A stretch of 64,000 nt of DNA from contig JAGFBZ010002123.1 of NCBI GenBank assembly GCA_018398805.1, positions 372,001-436,000 on the forward strand, given 5' to 3'. The position numbers and the translations under genes are program-made. The DNA comes from Hirundichthys speculiger. Its lineage: Eukaryota; Chordata; Actinopteri; Beloniformes; Exocoetidae. The notes under the pieces were generated by a model that worked only from the letters and a program-made list of their open reading frames with translations, searched no databases and was not told where the DNA came from. Within the stretch, counting starts at the first letter, position 1; each line of letters begins with the position of its first letter. Positions 26,001 through 41,000 of the stretch are shown piece by piece.

Positions 26001-29000
26001 GATGGGCTTTTTTTTTTCTTTTCTTCTGCAGTGACAAAAGTGATTTCCAGTTTTTAACATTCAATCCCGTTCTGCGAGGTTTCATATTCGCGCATTGAAG
26101 TCTCGTGTCCCAGTTAGCACCAACGTTATACCGTCTACAGAGACGGAAGAAAGAGTTCTTTACTCGGTTGTGTTTTTTTTTTTTGTTTTGAGGACTCACC
26201 AATTTGCTTTCTCATGCCATTAATTTTTCTTCCATCCCCAGAGACTTCCAGTTTGGCCACATGGATGGGAGTGACTACATTAACAGCCTCATTATGGGGT
26301 GAGTGTCTCACAGCCGGCCTCCTCCTTTCAACTCATGTCATCCTCCTCGTTCTCACCCTCACCTCACCTTCTGTCAGCTTTCTCATCCAGGTCTGCTCTG
26401 AGTTGTAATGTCAGCCTTCGCCATTAAGGATGCTCTCTCATGGAGAAGTCAATTACACAGACGGTCTGTCATTTTCCTTCCTCGGCGCTCTCGGCTACTT
26501 TTAACCCCCCAGACACCCGACAGACGGGAAAAACACAAAGATGCACGTGCCCCCTCGCGAGTCCGCGTGTTGAGAGGGCAGCCTGGCGAGATGAGTATTC
26601 GAGGAGTTTACAGATGAGGCCGTGCGTGGATTAAATCTATAGTGATCCGGGGTTTTTAATAGCTCGCCACAGAGCAGCACTAATGATGTAGTAAAACCCT
26701 GCCGCAGCAGCTTTGCGCCCGGTCTGAGGGCCGACTGTTACGGTGTCGTGCTCGGAGAGACCTTCCAACTGACACGCCACGCTTTTAATTAGACACCAGC
26801 CCACTGGAGTAACGGGGCCAGGCGGGCCGCTGCAGTCGCCCGCCCAGCGCATACCAACCTGCAGCGTCTCATTACACGTGTCTGTGTAATTTTGCACGAG
26901 AATCTGCAAGCCTAATGGGTCTGCTGCAGGATGTTGTTTTCATTTGAGCATGTCGCTGTTTGTATGAGGGAGATTACGGCAGACATGGTCTCCTAAGTCC
27001 TGTGTAATTAAGTCACTGTGTCAGACAGAACGGTGGAAGTCGGATTTGAAATATGATTACAGCCGAACCAAGAGAGTCCTGTTACGCGGCTGAAATTAGG
27101 CAGGTAATGTATATATAAAACGGTAAAGAGGCGACTCGCTCTCCTAATCTTTTACGGGCACTCGCGAAATGCATTTTGCCTCGCGGAACTGAATTTGGCC
27201 GCTGAAACGCAGGATTAATTGCCCTCCTTTGAGGAATGAAATCCTGTCCTGTCAATGTCCGCTAATCCCCTCCCTTAGGAGGAGCATGAAAATAAATCTG
27301 ATGGCTTTTTATCCCTCTCTCTGTCATCACCGTGATTACTGTGTTTTGGCAGCAGTCTGTCTGGCTTAAAGGCTGGCCCTGCTTTTCATCAGGGGCACGT
27401 AAACACGCCCGTGAACGCACGCATCCCTACGACGCGCAGCGGTCTAAATATTACTGTGGACAAGATTAATGCTAACTTGTTAAATGAGTGCTGAAAAGGC
27501 TGCATGAGAAAATGACTTCTTATCAGAGATGTACATGATACGACAGATTGGAGAGATATGAAAGTAGTGTTTTTCTCTTCTTGGATGGATGGGTTTTTTT
27601 TGGTTTGTTTTTTTGCTGGCAGGTGCTCGTACGTGGAATCAAGTTAACTTCTGCACACACAAATGAAGCCATATTGATTGAAATTTAATTTTGAATTCAG
27701 TTTGTGCTAATGGATTTTGGGTTTGAGCTCTAGGCTTTGAAGGAAAGAGGAAAAAAAACTCTTTTTCTCCAACTGTTAAGAATGCGCATTTCAATTTATT
27801 TGTTTTTTTGTCTTTTTTTCCTGCAGCTCCAGCTCTCTACAAAAAGTAATTTTCAGTGCACTTTATTTTATGCTAAAAAAAGAAAAGAAAAAAAAATCCT
27901 GCGATTCTCTTTGAGCGAACGTTCGGTGGCAGCGAAGCAAAGAAACCGTGTCTTTTGAGAGAAAGAATCGCTGCAGCAACAAGCTAACCACACTCAACAG
28001 AAAAAAGGTTTTTCATTTTATACAGACAGAGAAACCTATATATTCCACATAAAAACACACCCATTTACAACCCCGACTCCAAAAAAAAAAAAAAAAAAAA
28101 TTAAGATGCTGCAAAATGTAAAAAAACAAAAAAAGAAAATGCAATGATTTGCAAATATGATAAAGCCATATTTGGTTCCCGATTCAACCTAGAAGGTATT
28201 TCATATGCAAACTGAGGAAATTTACCATCTTAGGGAAAACAAAGAAAAAAAATTGAATTTTATGGTAGTAATATAGCTGCACAGCAGGGTGATGGTGTTT
28301 TTTTGTTCCTGCTGTGTAGCATCTTCTTCTCCTTCAAAGACAGAAGCTCTTGGAGTTTTTATCTCTTTGGCTTCTCCTGTAGGGGAGGTTGTTTATTCAC
28401 TTTTACGATGCTAAGATCTATTTTTTTTTTTTGTCATTCTCTCATTTTCTCTTCCATAACTGCTTTCTTTAGTCAGTCGCCTCTTCCAAAATGTCCATCA
28501 GTCTGTGAGCTACTTCCATTGATGCTGACACGTGATTGCAAAGTTACTTTGGTCCTGACGGCTACGGCTGGACAACACCTCTTCCTCAAATACTGGAACC
28601 TTCTCTGAAAAAGACCTCTTCTGGATGGGAGCACATGTTGCTCTGAAACCTATATATACACCTTTCAGAATTGATTTTTCATGTCCACAAAGGCAAGCTG
28701 TCCTTCCACAGCCGCTAAAGCTGGACAGTCTCTATCGTCTTTACTGCAGCGTCCATGGGTTCCAAAAAGAATGAGATATTTTCCATTTGTCTGTGCTCTG
28801 TGATGGGCTGGACAGGGGGGTTGTACCCCTGCCCTTTTGCCCAAATAGAGCCGAGTTGTACTCCAGCAGACCCCCATGACCCTGAATAGGAATAAGTGGG
28901 TAGAGATGATGGCTGGACGGATGGACCGATGCATGATTTCTCTGGCCACAGAAAATCCCCACATCGCCTCAGTCCTTTTTAAAGCAGCTTTTGTCCAAAG

Positions 29001-32000
29001 AAGACTGCAGCATTTTCACAAATGGCTTTTTTTTTGTACGTCAGAGCTTTTAACTTGCATTTTTGGAAGGCGTGGTGAACTGTGTTTTAAGTTCCTGAGC
29101 TGATGCAGTAATACCATTACAGAATCAAGGCCGTTTTTAACGCAGTGCTGTCGGAGGACCCAAAGATCACCGACATCCTGTATTAATTTCTCCAGATTCT
29201 CTGAATCTTTTGCTCGTCGTATATTATATTCCAACATCAACAGTTTTAGGCTGTGAATATTAACCTGTTGTCCATTAGCCCAGTTTTTTGCAGGAAGTTC
29301 CTCCAGCTATTTCTCTTTTGTACCACTTTCTTTTCCAGTCTTTTGTTGCACGTCCCAGCTTTTTTGACTCCTTTTTTCTTCATGAAAAAGATAAAATGTG
29401 TCGCTTTCAACATTTGATGTTTTGCACATCAGCATTCACACCATTGCGATCCTGTTTCTGTTTATTTATTTTGCATTTTTTCAATGCTTTTAACAGCTGC
29501 TTTCACCCTTTTTGGAACCGAGTGTCATAATGTAAGAGATTTAACACGCAAAAATCACAAGTAGACTTCAGGTATAAATACTCATTTACAACGCTGCTGG
29601 TCATTTATAAAAATCTAAATGGATTTGATGATGAAACGCAGAATAAACATGTACCTCCCGAGCCAGAGACGGAGGCAGAAGGGTTCAGTGGGAGAAAAAC
29701 AAACTGTTAACTGTTTGGAAATGATCTCCAGATTTATGAGCCACTTACCTTTTTATAGAAATGAAATTTAGATTAAATACTCAGATATTTCCTCTTATAA
29801 CTATAGTGAACATACATAAAAGTTTAAAATAATAAAAAACTATTAGCTTTAATTATACTGCAGACTTAATTTTTACAGGAAAGAAAGCGTCTTTAATATC
29901 ACAAAGTATGACCTTTCATTGTGGCGGCAAACCCCCAGCAGCCCCTGTCAGATGTGTAAAGGGTAATCCATATTTACTTTAAATGAGTGCCATCTGTTGG
30001 AGTAGGCTGGATGTCAGATGGAAATGCACATTCATTATGCGTGTGTGTGTGTGTGTGTACGTGTGTTCACACGACTGCAGATCTCAGCTGGACAGAGTAG
30101 TTCTGCGTTGATGACTCTGCCACACAGGCGTGAGTGTTTGCTCTCCTGATCTCAGCTGGGTGGCGGGCTGGGACAGTGATGGATACGTGCGCGCGCGCGT
30201 GCCGTGTGCTGCCAAGTTTAGCAGCGCCGCAGGGATGCGGAGAGTCGGGTGTTTGTGCACCAGGATACCTTAACTAAGCTCGGCTTCAGTGATGCGCAGG
30301 ACCTCACGAAAGTGGAATTTCTTGTTTTTTTGACCTTTCTCGTGCCTTAATGAGATTTACAAATCCTCTGCCACTTTGTAGAATTAGCAAGCTGAGGAGT
30401 GTGAAGTGGGGGGTGGGTGGTGGGGGGGTATGTACCTCAGCACAGGCACAGAGCTGCTTCCTTCTGGACTCCTTGTGATTCCTTGTCAGCTGTAGTTTGT
30501 AAAGGTCTCTTCAAATGTCTCTTTAAGATTAGATTAGATGTACTTTATTCAACTTAATTTATACTTTATTTATTTTATATTTTGTTAAAGAGACTTGTAA
30601 AGCCCCCCTCCCCCCCAAGTTTTTCACTGCTTCCATAAAAGATGGAAGAAATACCACTCCGAAAAAAGACAGATTGCATCAGGTAGAGAGAGGAGATTTG
30701 TAATTAACCTCTTCCTAATGAGTGCCCCTGCTGCAGAGGTCAGATGACGCAGGTCTTTCAAGCCATTTTTAATCAAGCAAAGCGTGATACAATATACAGA
30801 TATACTCCCTAACAGATGGGAAAAACATTCAGCTGTAATCCCATGAAGACCATTTCCACGTAACAAGACAATTCCAACACAAAGCTGCTAAATGAATGTA
30901 CCATTCACAAAAATGTGGAGCGCCACAGAAAACCAGCAACGGCAACCACATGCTACGTTCCACAAACGAAAGCCTGCTATCACAATAAAGCTAGGACTTA
31001 ACACATGTCATTTGTGTAAAGATCACCACTCACCGAGTCTGCAGTCGAAGAACGAAAAAACTTTACTTTCTTCAGCCAAGCTCCAAATTTGGTCCTACCT
31101 TTTGATTTTTAGCCATCATAAACCATATTCCAGTTGGGAAAACTCCATTTGATTTATGTAATCCCAAGTCTGAGTCAAGTCAGACTGTTTCTGTTACCAA
31201 AGACAGACTATTTGAGAAAATATCTAGAACCATCTTGAAGGACACATGCAATATTTTCATCCATCTGGCTGGTTAATGCCTAAAGTGATGCAGGATTTGC
31301 GAACATCAAGTCCGTTCTGGTGGCCGAGGAAGATTCCATAGAGATCTCAGTCACCAGCAACTGTCAAGCACTTCCTGAAGATATGGCCTTGCACACAGAT
31401 TTGGCAAATCTTTCATGGGTGCGACCCACATACTCAGCTCAATAACTTGACGCAGGGATTGGGCATAAATGGCCATTTTGGAAAGTCCATCTAAGCATTC
31501 CCCTTTAAAGACTTCTCTAAAACCCTTGTTAGTTGTTTGGTTATCTTCCAATCTAAAGAGAGACGCACCATATTTGTTCAAAGGCACCTTGTAGTTGCTG
31601 TGATATACTCATTTTAAATTAGATACGTGATTTTCAAGCTGGAAAAATAATAAGCCTCAATGGGAAGTTTTTAAAGGATGGCAGTCCTTAGAGTGCTCTT
31701 AGCACGAAGGTTTGTTCAGCCCACTGTTCCGCCCCCTGTGTCGCAATTTGTTTTCAAGACGCTAGAATTTGTTCAGTTTAACGACGAGCGTTGATAATGG
31801 CACTCCATGTCACTGACGTTAAGAAGATTAACTGCTGTGTTTTCTGTTTTTCCTCAGCGAGGTGACAGTGCCCTCCGTTATCATCCTGAACACATCCAAC
31901 GAGCAGTACTTCCTGCCCAGTGAACCGATTGAGACCATTGAGCAGCTGGTCCAATTCATCAACAGTGTTCTGAATGGGTCTGCGCAGGTCAGAATCCTCT

Positions 32001-35000
32001 TCTCCTCTCTCTCTTTCTTCCTCTCTCTCCCTCCTTTGCCATCTCTTGTCTTTTCTGTTTATGCATTCAGCTCAGTAAAGCCCTTTCAGCCCCCATCCCC
32101 TTGCGTTTTACCATTGTAATCACACCAGCAGTCTCCATTAATCAGGCGTGTTGTCTTGCATCGTAAGGCCTCCTGGGAAAATATCCATGCCAAAAGAGGC
32201 ATTCTTCTTCTTCTTCTTCTTCTTCTTGCATGTTTAGATTTTGTACTTCTGTCCTATTTGGACAAGATTATCTGAAAGGAATTCTGATGTATTGGAGACA
32301 TTCATGTGGGGAGGTCAAAAGCTGCACCACTAAGTCCCTAGATGGGATGAAACCATAAACCAAACAGCCAAAAGGTCCTCTCCTTTTTTTTTTTTTTTTT
32401 TTCCCCTGAAAAGGTCTGGGCTATTTTTTGCCCAGTAAAACAAACCACCTCCCACCAAATAAACAGCAGCAGAAACCTCCAGATTTCTGCTGTCCGGTCC
32501 TGCCAAAAGCCTGGACAATTTTAGCCTTTGTACGTCATGACAGTAATGCCTGCCACAAGGTCTCCCAGGGCCGGTTCACGCTTCATGTAGAAAGACACTG
32601 AATCATGCAGCTTAGAAAAGATCCAGAAATGTTCTTACCATATGAGATCTTTCTTTACCCCTTAATGCATAGGTGAGATGTAATAATTTCTCTCAACACC
32701 GGAACACCCATAGCGAGGTTCAAATTGTTTTAAGCAGGGACCATTTAAGAGACAGCAGCTTCTGCGGTCTCTAACATCTTCCCCCCTAAAGCTGAAAGTG
32801 TCCTTTGCGCCACAGAGGACAGTTTTCAGGTTTAAGTCCTTCCATCCTTTCTTCCTTTCCACTGATGGAAAAAACAGCTCCAACAACATGCTATAAAAAT
32901 GGCAGTAAAAGCTTTTCAGGCTCCTCGCGTCGCCCTCGTGCAGTATAAACTCGGTGTGCAACAGCTGCTTTCCACAAAAGTCTCATGCCAACTTTCAGCT
33001 CGTTAACAGAAGTCCTGCTCAGATGGTCCTCGCTAATTGGACATCCTGATGAATTAGCATCAGGGCAGATCACTCTAAGGGTGCTCAGGTGCTTTGCTTT
33101 TTTTTTTTTGGCTAACAAATGAGCTCAAATGAAGCAGAGCTGCTGGACAGCAAACAAACGAAAGTTAGGTTTGTTAGGTAATTCTGCGCATGGAAGCACA
33201 TGAATCATCTTTAGAGCATCTAAAATGCAATAAACGCTTAACTGGACATGTGAGACTGGGGGGTTTCAATCTGTGCACTGTGTTGTTTTTATTGACTTTT
33301 ATCTTCTTTCTTAGAAAATGTCCCCAAGGGAACTGCAAATAATAGGTACCAAATGGCCTATATATGAGACGAATACGATGTTGAGATTGGCTTGTCATCG
33401 TAGCTCCTCTGTCTTCCTGCAGGCGTATGGAGGTGACGGCGTCATTCAGAGGATCAAACGTGTGGCCTTCGATGCCAGGTCCACAATTATGGTGAGTTGG
33501 TTAGAGTTCAATTAAAGTCAAAGACAGAAACACCCTCGTCTCCGTGTCCCGCCGAGCCCTGCAGCCACTGTGGTCAGCGTTTCAGCTTAACCTCAGGTCC
33601 CACCAGGGGCATTTTTGTGCTTTCACGGTGCTGCCTGTTTGGTTGGATTTGCACGATTACAAGTTGACCTGAAAGTTTCCAGATCGTAGAGACGTAATCG
33701 TAAGGTCGTAACAGAGGCTTCTAGCACAAAACCGCAGCTACTTCTCGGCTTTCCTTGTCCTTTCCGCTATTGTACCTTATAAAAAGTGTTTTGAGAAATA
33801 AAATGTGCTTTTTGACTGACCGCTTTTCATACACGGTTAAAATCTCTTCTGACTTGTTTACCCATTAGCCTGGCCAACTATACCCATTCACCTCGTGCCA
33901 AAATTCTCTATGAAATGTGTCCGGTGCACCAACCGTTCACAGCTTGTTCAACATCGGTACATAACGTACCGAACCAATCGTAATGGGGCAGGGGCGGACT
34001 TTTTTTTTTTTTTTTCAATTTTATTGAAGAGAAACACAAACATTCCTTGACAATATCATAACTTGCACATGACAGTGCTAAAGACAGGAAAATTGATAAT
34101 ATAAAACAAAACATAAAACATAATGGGGCCCAGAAAACTGAATAATGGCGAATAGTGAAAAATAGTAGATAAATAGGCGGACAGTTAAGATATTCCAACA
34201 TACTGTAGGATTCCCCTCAGTTCGAGAGGTATCTTTCTATAGGTAGCCACCTCCTCACTAAAACCTGAGACCTCAATTGTAGTTGAGCAGTTAAAGCCTT
34301 CATTCCATACACCTCCCTAAGCTTCTGTTTCCACTGTGCCACTGTAGGTGGCTTGTGGATTCATCCAGTTTATTGTCACCATTTTCCTTGCAATCATCAG
34401 GAGTATATGTATCAAAGGGGCAAGCTTTATGCAATAACCTATTCAATAATGTCCAAGCAACCAATGTGAGTGCAGAACTGTTAGTAACAGCTTTAATCAA
34501 CAAGATTTCACTGCAAAACCAGCAACAGATTTCCTTTTCTCCTCCATGTCACTTTGGTCGTCTTTCTATCCAGTGGAGTCCAGAGGCAGTTTCTTCAGTC
34601 GAGTACTGTATGACCTGTGCAAATATATGATGAACAATTACCAGAATTAGCAATAAATAGATCTCAATAAGCAATAAACCATCAACAAATAGAAGACCTA
34701 ATTAAGCCAATAAATGAGGTTCAGTCCAGGCTGCTGCATGTTCACACATGATTACTCAAACACGGTGCAGCTCATGCTCCAAGAGCTTTTACCGCTTAAA
34801 ATTATACAGATCACTGGTTGAACGTAAACCCTTTTGTTAGTAAATGGCTGGAAGATGACTGAAAACAAGACGGTCCTGATATTGGCATTAACTCGCTGCT
34901 AAAAAGGCAGCATATACTTTTATCAGAATCAAGATAATGTCTTGCGCAATCAGCCATCCAGCTGAGAATCCCCTCTGTTTAAGCCCACTTTAACTAAATG

Positions 35001-38000
35001 CGTCTCTTGACCTTGCAATTACTGCGCACCGTTATGGTCCCACTGAACACCTAATGGCCGATCTTAAAGAAGAACGCTCTTGCAGAAATACTTCACGCCA
35101 TGTTTCACCTTGACTGCTGTCGTGTGCATGTACAACCTGTTAAAAGTTTGTGTAACAGAAGCAAACGAATTCCCAAGTGACCTGTACTTTCCCTGAGGAG
35201 GAAAAAAAAAGCAGCATTTAGAGGACGAAGATTGAGCAAAGAGCTGAGAATATGACATGAAGGCAGTAATCATAGTATGGGGAAAAGGAAACTAAGCTCG
35301 AGCGCAGGAAGACATGGAGTGGTGCGGGAGGTGAGGGTCAAGAGTCTGAACTTGTTTCTTCTCTCACTTTTGCTCTAAGTAGCTGGTTCTTTTGGGAGAG
35401 CTAGTGTTTATTTTACTAAGGATGTGCTTGGAATATAAATACAGCTGCGCTGCAGGGCTGCTGAGGGTGCGCTCGCGCTCGGTAATCCGCTCCATGCCCA
35501 GGCACAGTTGACCCCTAAAGTCTGGTCTGCTAAGCTAGTGTGAGCGCTCCGTTCAGTGCTCAGCCGCGTGATGTCTGGTCTCCGGTACCGCTAAAGCAGC
35601 CATTCCCAAACTTCAGAATACCAAGGTCCAATTTGAAACCCCAACCTTTAATCACAACCTTGATCAACATACAGGACTAGAAGCTATGAAGGGGTCAACA
35701 AATAAGGTGACACTTGTCATATCAAGTTAAGATGACAGTAGAATAACACTTAACTGGTTTGTTTTGTTACTTCTTAATGTTTTTAAATCATGTTTTTAAT
35801 ATTTTACAGTAATTAAAAACATATTTTTAAAAAGATCGATGATTTAAAACATATTTGTTTAATTTTAATGACCTCTCACGGCCCACCTGCAGTACCGCGA
35901 CGGCCCACCAGGGGGCTGCGGCCCACACTTTGGGAATCACTGCGCTAAAGGGTTGCGCTCGGACGCAGGTGTGTTTGTGCATCTGCGTGGCGGAGCGCGC
36001 GTACGCAAAGTATGCGCGATGTGTAGGTGCGGGCGGAAGCTTGTGACAACCATTTATTACCAGACAGCGTAATCAAGAAATTGAAAAATATGAATTTCTG
36101 CTGAAGCCAGGAAAAAAAAAAAAAAAAAGATTCAGCAGCGTTGCCATCATATTTCCTCCTTTGTGCTCAATTTTCTGACACTGTGCACACCTGGGGTAAA
36201 CAAAAGGAACATTCCAGATCCACATCAACCCGAGGTCTGTTGGTTAGGAGTGTTGACTTCGGTTTGGGACCAAAACAACATTTAAGTCAGGATGTAATAT
36301 ATTGTTGTGAAAAAACATGCATGTCTGTTAATTTAGGGCAGTCGACCTACATCAGAATAAATGATCTATTTTGTGCCTCTGATAAGTAAAAAAAGTCAAT
36401 TTCTGCTTGAGGAATGGTGTTGATCGGGTCCCTACAGACACACTGAGGTAACTTTAACTTTGTAAGTGTGCAGAAAGTGTTTAAACCTTTTACAGGCATC
36501 TCCAAAAGACGCAGTAGGAGAGTTTCTGGCCTCTGCTTCTAACACTTGCCTATTTTGTCATTAATATCTAAATATTGTTCCAGTTCTTTGAAGGCAGAGG
36601 CCATGAACTCTGCCACCTTTATGTCTACTGACAGTAGTAGTCGTAGTCGATTTGTACGGGCTGAAGATTGCAGCAGGAGGTAGGAGATGTCAAGTGAGAA
36701 TGCTCTTACTGCAGAAATGAAGCTCAGCTCTAGACTGGGAACTTTTTACCTGCACTCTACTGAGCACCTTGCTTCTGATACGTTACGTGTCCTTAACCAC
36801 TCAGGAGTAGAGCTCGTGTGTTTTCGTCGTGTGTTTTCGTCTTGTGTGTTTTCTGTCTGGAGCTGCAATCCAGACAGAAAACTGGCAGTACAGGTGCTAT
36901 CAGGTTAGATACTTACCTGTATAAAAAGTCCCTTTCCGTACCACTCAGAAAGTTAAAATGAACTTGGTTTGACTAAAGAGATCTGATCCAGTATCAGTTA
37001 AGTGGAACAACATTTTTTAATTTGTCAGAGGCATAGAATAATTTACTCTGATAGGCCTGTTGCCCAGAGCGCTAACATTTATTGCAGACTGCTGCAAAAC
37101 ATATTGTGTTCTTACTCAGAACTGATTTGATTCACATCATTTTGTTCCTTAACAAAACTTTACGCTCCTTATCTAATATTAGCCCTACGGTTGATTTAAC
37201 TCTGGAATGTTCCTTCAGTCTGGCGATGCGATGACATTCAGTTTTAAATTAGAAGTTTATATACACGCTATTAAAAGACAATCTCCTTTTTTTTCCTCGC
37301 TGTCTGACATTAAATTAGACTAATCTTTTCCTGTGTTTGGTCAGTTAGGATTAACAAAACTATTTTTATTTGCTAAATGCCAGAATCACTAGAGAATTTT
37401 AAAAGTTTTTTTAAATTACTTTCTTTAAAGTCAGACTTTTACATATACTAAAACAACTTTAAACAATTTGGGAAATCCCAGATGATGATGCCGTGGCTTT
37501 GGAAGAATAATTGCCAACAATTGAGTTAATTGGAGGCAGACACACAGCCATCATACCGCTTAGGAAGGCGAGAGGCTCTGTGTCCTCGAGATGTACGAGC
37601 TTTGGTGTAAAATTTGTGCGCATCAACTCCCAGAACAAAAGCAAAGCGCCCTCTGAAGATGCTGCTGGAGCTGGTTAGAGAGCATCATCATCAACAGTGA
37701 AACCAGCCCTGCACCAACATGGGCTGAAAGGCCACTCAGCCAGGAAGAAGATATCTACTCTAAAAGCGACACAAAAATCCAGATTATAGTTTGCAAATCC
37801 ACACAGGGACAAAGACCTTTTTGGAGACATGTCCTGTGGTCTGATGAAACTAAAAATGAAACCATTTGGCCATAATGACCATTGTTACATTTGGAGCTAA
37901 AAAGAGGGGGAAGCTTGCAAGCCTGAGAACACCACCCCAACTGTGAAGCACGGGGGTGGAAGCATCATGCTGTTGGGGTGTTTTACTGCAGGAGGGATCG

Positions 38001-41000
38001 GTGGACTTTGCAAAATAGATGGCATCGCGAGGAAAGATCCTTGTGTTAAAATATTAAGGCAGCATCTCAGGACATTAGCCGGTAAGAGCTAGTGATGCGC
38101 GCAATTAGTCGTCTAAACGAATAAACGTCCGCCCACTTACTAGTCAGCACTAGAAATATTAGTCGTTTAAACCAATTTGTGTTTTATTCATGTACAACGC
38201 CGCTTAACTGTCATACAGCCGCCCGCCACTAGTCGGGGCTATAGAGCCGTCAGACAGCAGCCCCCCCTCCGCGGCGATGCTCGAGTAGACTGGAGTTTTA
38301 AAACGGCACGGTGGGAAGATGGTCTCTCGCAAAACCAGCGCGGTTTGGTGGTACTTTAATCTAGAAAATGAAAAACAAGGTAGTATGTAGACTGTGTCAG
38401 AAACAACTGGCATACAATCACTCGACTGGAGCAATGCGCAACCACATTCGACTCAAGCATTTGGATGTTAATCTGCACAAGATGACGGCTGCTGATGCTA
38501 GCGGTGCTAGCCCCACTCAGGCCGATTTGACATTGTTTACCCGGAGACGGTGTTCTCCCGTCCGGTCTGAGAGGATAACACGGGTAATTTTTAGACTAGT
38601 CAACTAGTCTTAATTAAAAATTTCGTTTGGTCGACACGGAAATTAGTCGCCAGGAACATCCCTAGTAAGAGCTTGGGTGCAACTGCGTCTTCCAAATGGA
38701 CAATGATCCTAAACATACCACCAAATCAGTTACGAAGTTGAGGACAACGTAGTTGATGTGTTGGAGTGGCCGTTACAAAGTCCTGATCTCAATCCTGGAG
38801 AAAATTAATGGGCACAGCTGAAAAAGTACGTGTGAGAAAGGCAGCCTAGAAAGCTGACAGGTTGCACCAGTTCTGTCAGGAAATTAATGTAAACTTCTGA
38901 CTTTGATGAAAGTCATAAAAAAAATTCTGTCATTACTTTGGCATTCAGCAAATGGAAATAATTTCGGTAATCCTAACTGACCTAAAACAGGAAAGGCAAA
39001 AAAAAAAAAAGTTCATGTCTTTTTATACAGTGTGCATAAACTTCTAGTTATAACTGAATGTACAGGTAGCAGCGGTGCCTAAAGGACAGGTGAGGCTGGG
39101 GTAATGTGGGAGTGGGCTCGCAGGGCAGTCAGGATTGAGCCTCAGCTGTTTACGGGGTACAGCTCTGTCAGTGTGAGTGCACCCCAGATTGGTTAAGTGA
39201 TGTGGAGAACACGTCAAAAATAATTGCAGATTTCATTGAGATCAATGTCAAAGTCATATTTTTACTCAGTGAAGGATTTTTTTTTTTTTGAAAGACTATT
39301 ACAGCAGGTGTAATTAGCAATCTGTCACATGTGGCTTGACAGATTTTAAATGGAATCAGAAGAAGAATAAACCCTTTTGAAAAATGCTGAAAGGCTCTAA
39401 TGCAAAAGCAATATCATTACATTTCTCGGGGCTGTGTGGGAGCGTAATGTGCAAGACTTCTCTTTGCCTTTTACAAGCAGCTGCACAAATGTAAAAATCC
39501 ATGTGTGGAGGGTTGAATTAGGCTTGTAAAAGAAATGAAACTCAAACTGCTAATGCTTCCCACAATTAATGAGCTGCGAGCGCAACATTGACCGGGGTTG
39601 CTCTTGGTGGCGTGATTTGATAGGAAACGGGCAACAGCCATCAGTTCGGCCCTGAAGAGCTTATCTAAATGCAGGTCTGACAGGAGCATGAGGAGGCAGC
39701 GGCATTAGACCCTGGGAGTCATTGCCAAGTGTGTTAGCGTAGTCTGGCCCATCCTTACCTCATCTAGCATCAGCGAGCCCCAGCAATTACCATGGCTCTT
39801 CCAGTGGCAATGACCACAGGCACCCTGGGTATTTCTCTTCTTCTCTGCTTAGTGGCTGACAGAAGCTGTGAACGAATGCCTATCACTCTATTTTCTTCTT
39901 TATCTATTGTGTATTTTGCATTTTTAACACAAAAAGTCACCTGAAACATTGAAAGAGAGACATTGGAAAGCCTCTTTCACTGTTAGCGTATGAGATGAGG
40001 GATCGTGCATTACGAAAACGAAAGGCACCTTAATTGTGGGCGAGGAGAAGATCTTCAGAGGAACTTGATGGGTTTGATGGCAACCAAGTGCGCTACAGGT
40101 TGTTATTAAATACGGGAAAAATTAAGACAAATATGATTTACCATCTGTGGTGTCGAGACTTAAAGGGATCTAAAGGGATCCAGACGGAGTAAACCTCCAT
40201 TGTGGTCACGAGTGCGCAAAACAAAATGCTCAATAGAAGATACAAACACTTAAACAAGCATACAAGCATCCTGAAACTATATGGCAGAAATGAAATTAAT
40301 CGTAAGATGGAATCCTGTGGAAGTATCTGCAGTAATTTGTGACCTGCCTGTAAAACACTCAACGCTCACTGGTGCAATGCGAATGAATGAATAAATAAAT
40401 AACATTTTGTATGTTCACTAAAACGTAAAAGCCTCACTGTGCCTTTTCATTTGAATTTTTTTTTTTTGATCTGCAAAAACAAGCTGTCAATAGAAGTGTA
40501 ATGTTGAATAAAAAAACAGTGACTCACAACAGAAAAGCGCAGCTACACATAACAGATAAATTATTAGTGTGTTTTTCATGGCTGAGATTGAGAAATAAGG
40601 GCAGGACTGGATCGGCCCTTCAGGAGATAAAACTGAGATGTGGCGGCCCTTTGACCCCCATTTCCTCTCAGACTCTAATGACAAACATATGCATCCTGTT
40701 TCCTTTTAACTACCCTTCATGAAGAATGCACATGTCTGACTTTGCATGGCAGCTTCATTATATTTCACCACGAGGCCCACACACAAACCATTACCCCAGG
40801 TTAGTAGTTGGTTTCAGTAAATAGATAATTAAACAAAACTGACATTTTATTCTTCTTGTATTGATACAACCTGACATTGTGTTCCCATCAGCTGATTTTT
40901 TTTGTTCTCCTAAGCAGCCTCTAGAGAGTAACCACAGTTGACATGAAAACCAAACAAGACTCTTATGGTGGCTAACGTAAAGAGGATGGATCTGATTGAG

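Larger units (their letters stand above)
37235..39062 (+). mobile_element. Tc1-like element, interrupted by a hAT
   Basis: The left end cattcagttttaaattagaa, continuing gtttatatacac, mirrors the right end at 39026-39060 (tacagtgtgcataaacttct...ctgaatg). This is the terminal repeat style of the common fish Tc1 elements. Between them, in broken plus-strand frames, are [10 protein letters not shown] (catalytic Asp block), CEARGW/HHAVGVF from the [13 protein letters not shown] block, and [11 protein letters not shown] (second catalytic Asp block). Removing the 38090-38664 insertion and one duplication copy leaves about 1.25 kb, a normal Tc1 size. Confidence 0.75.
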
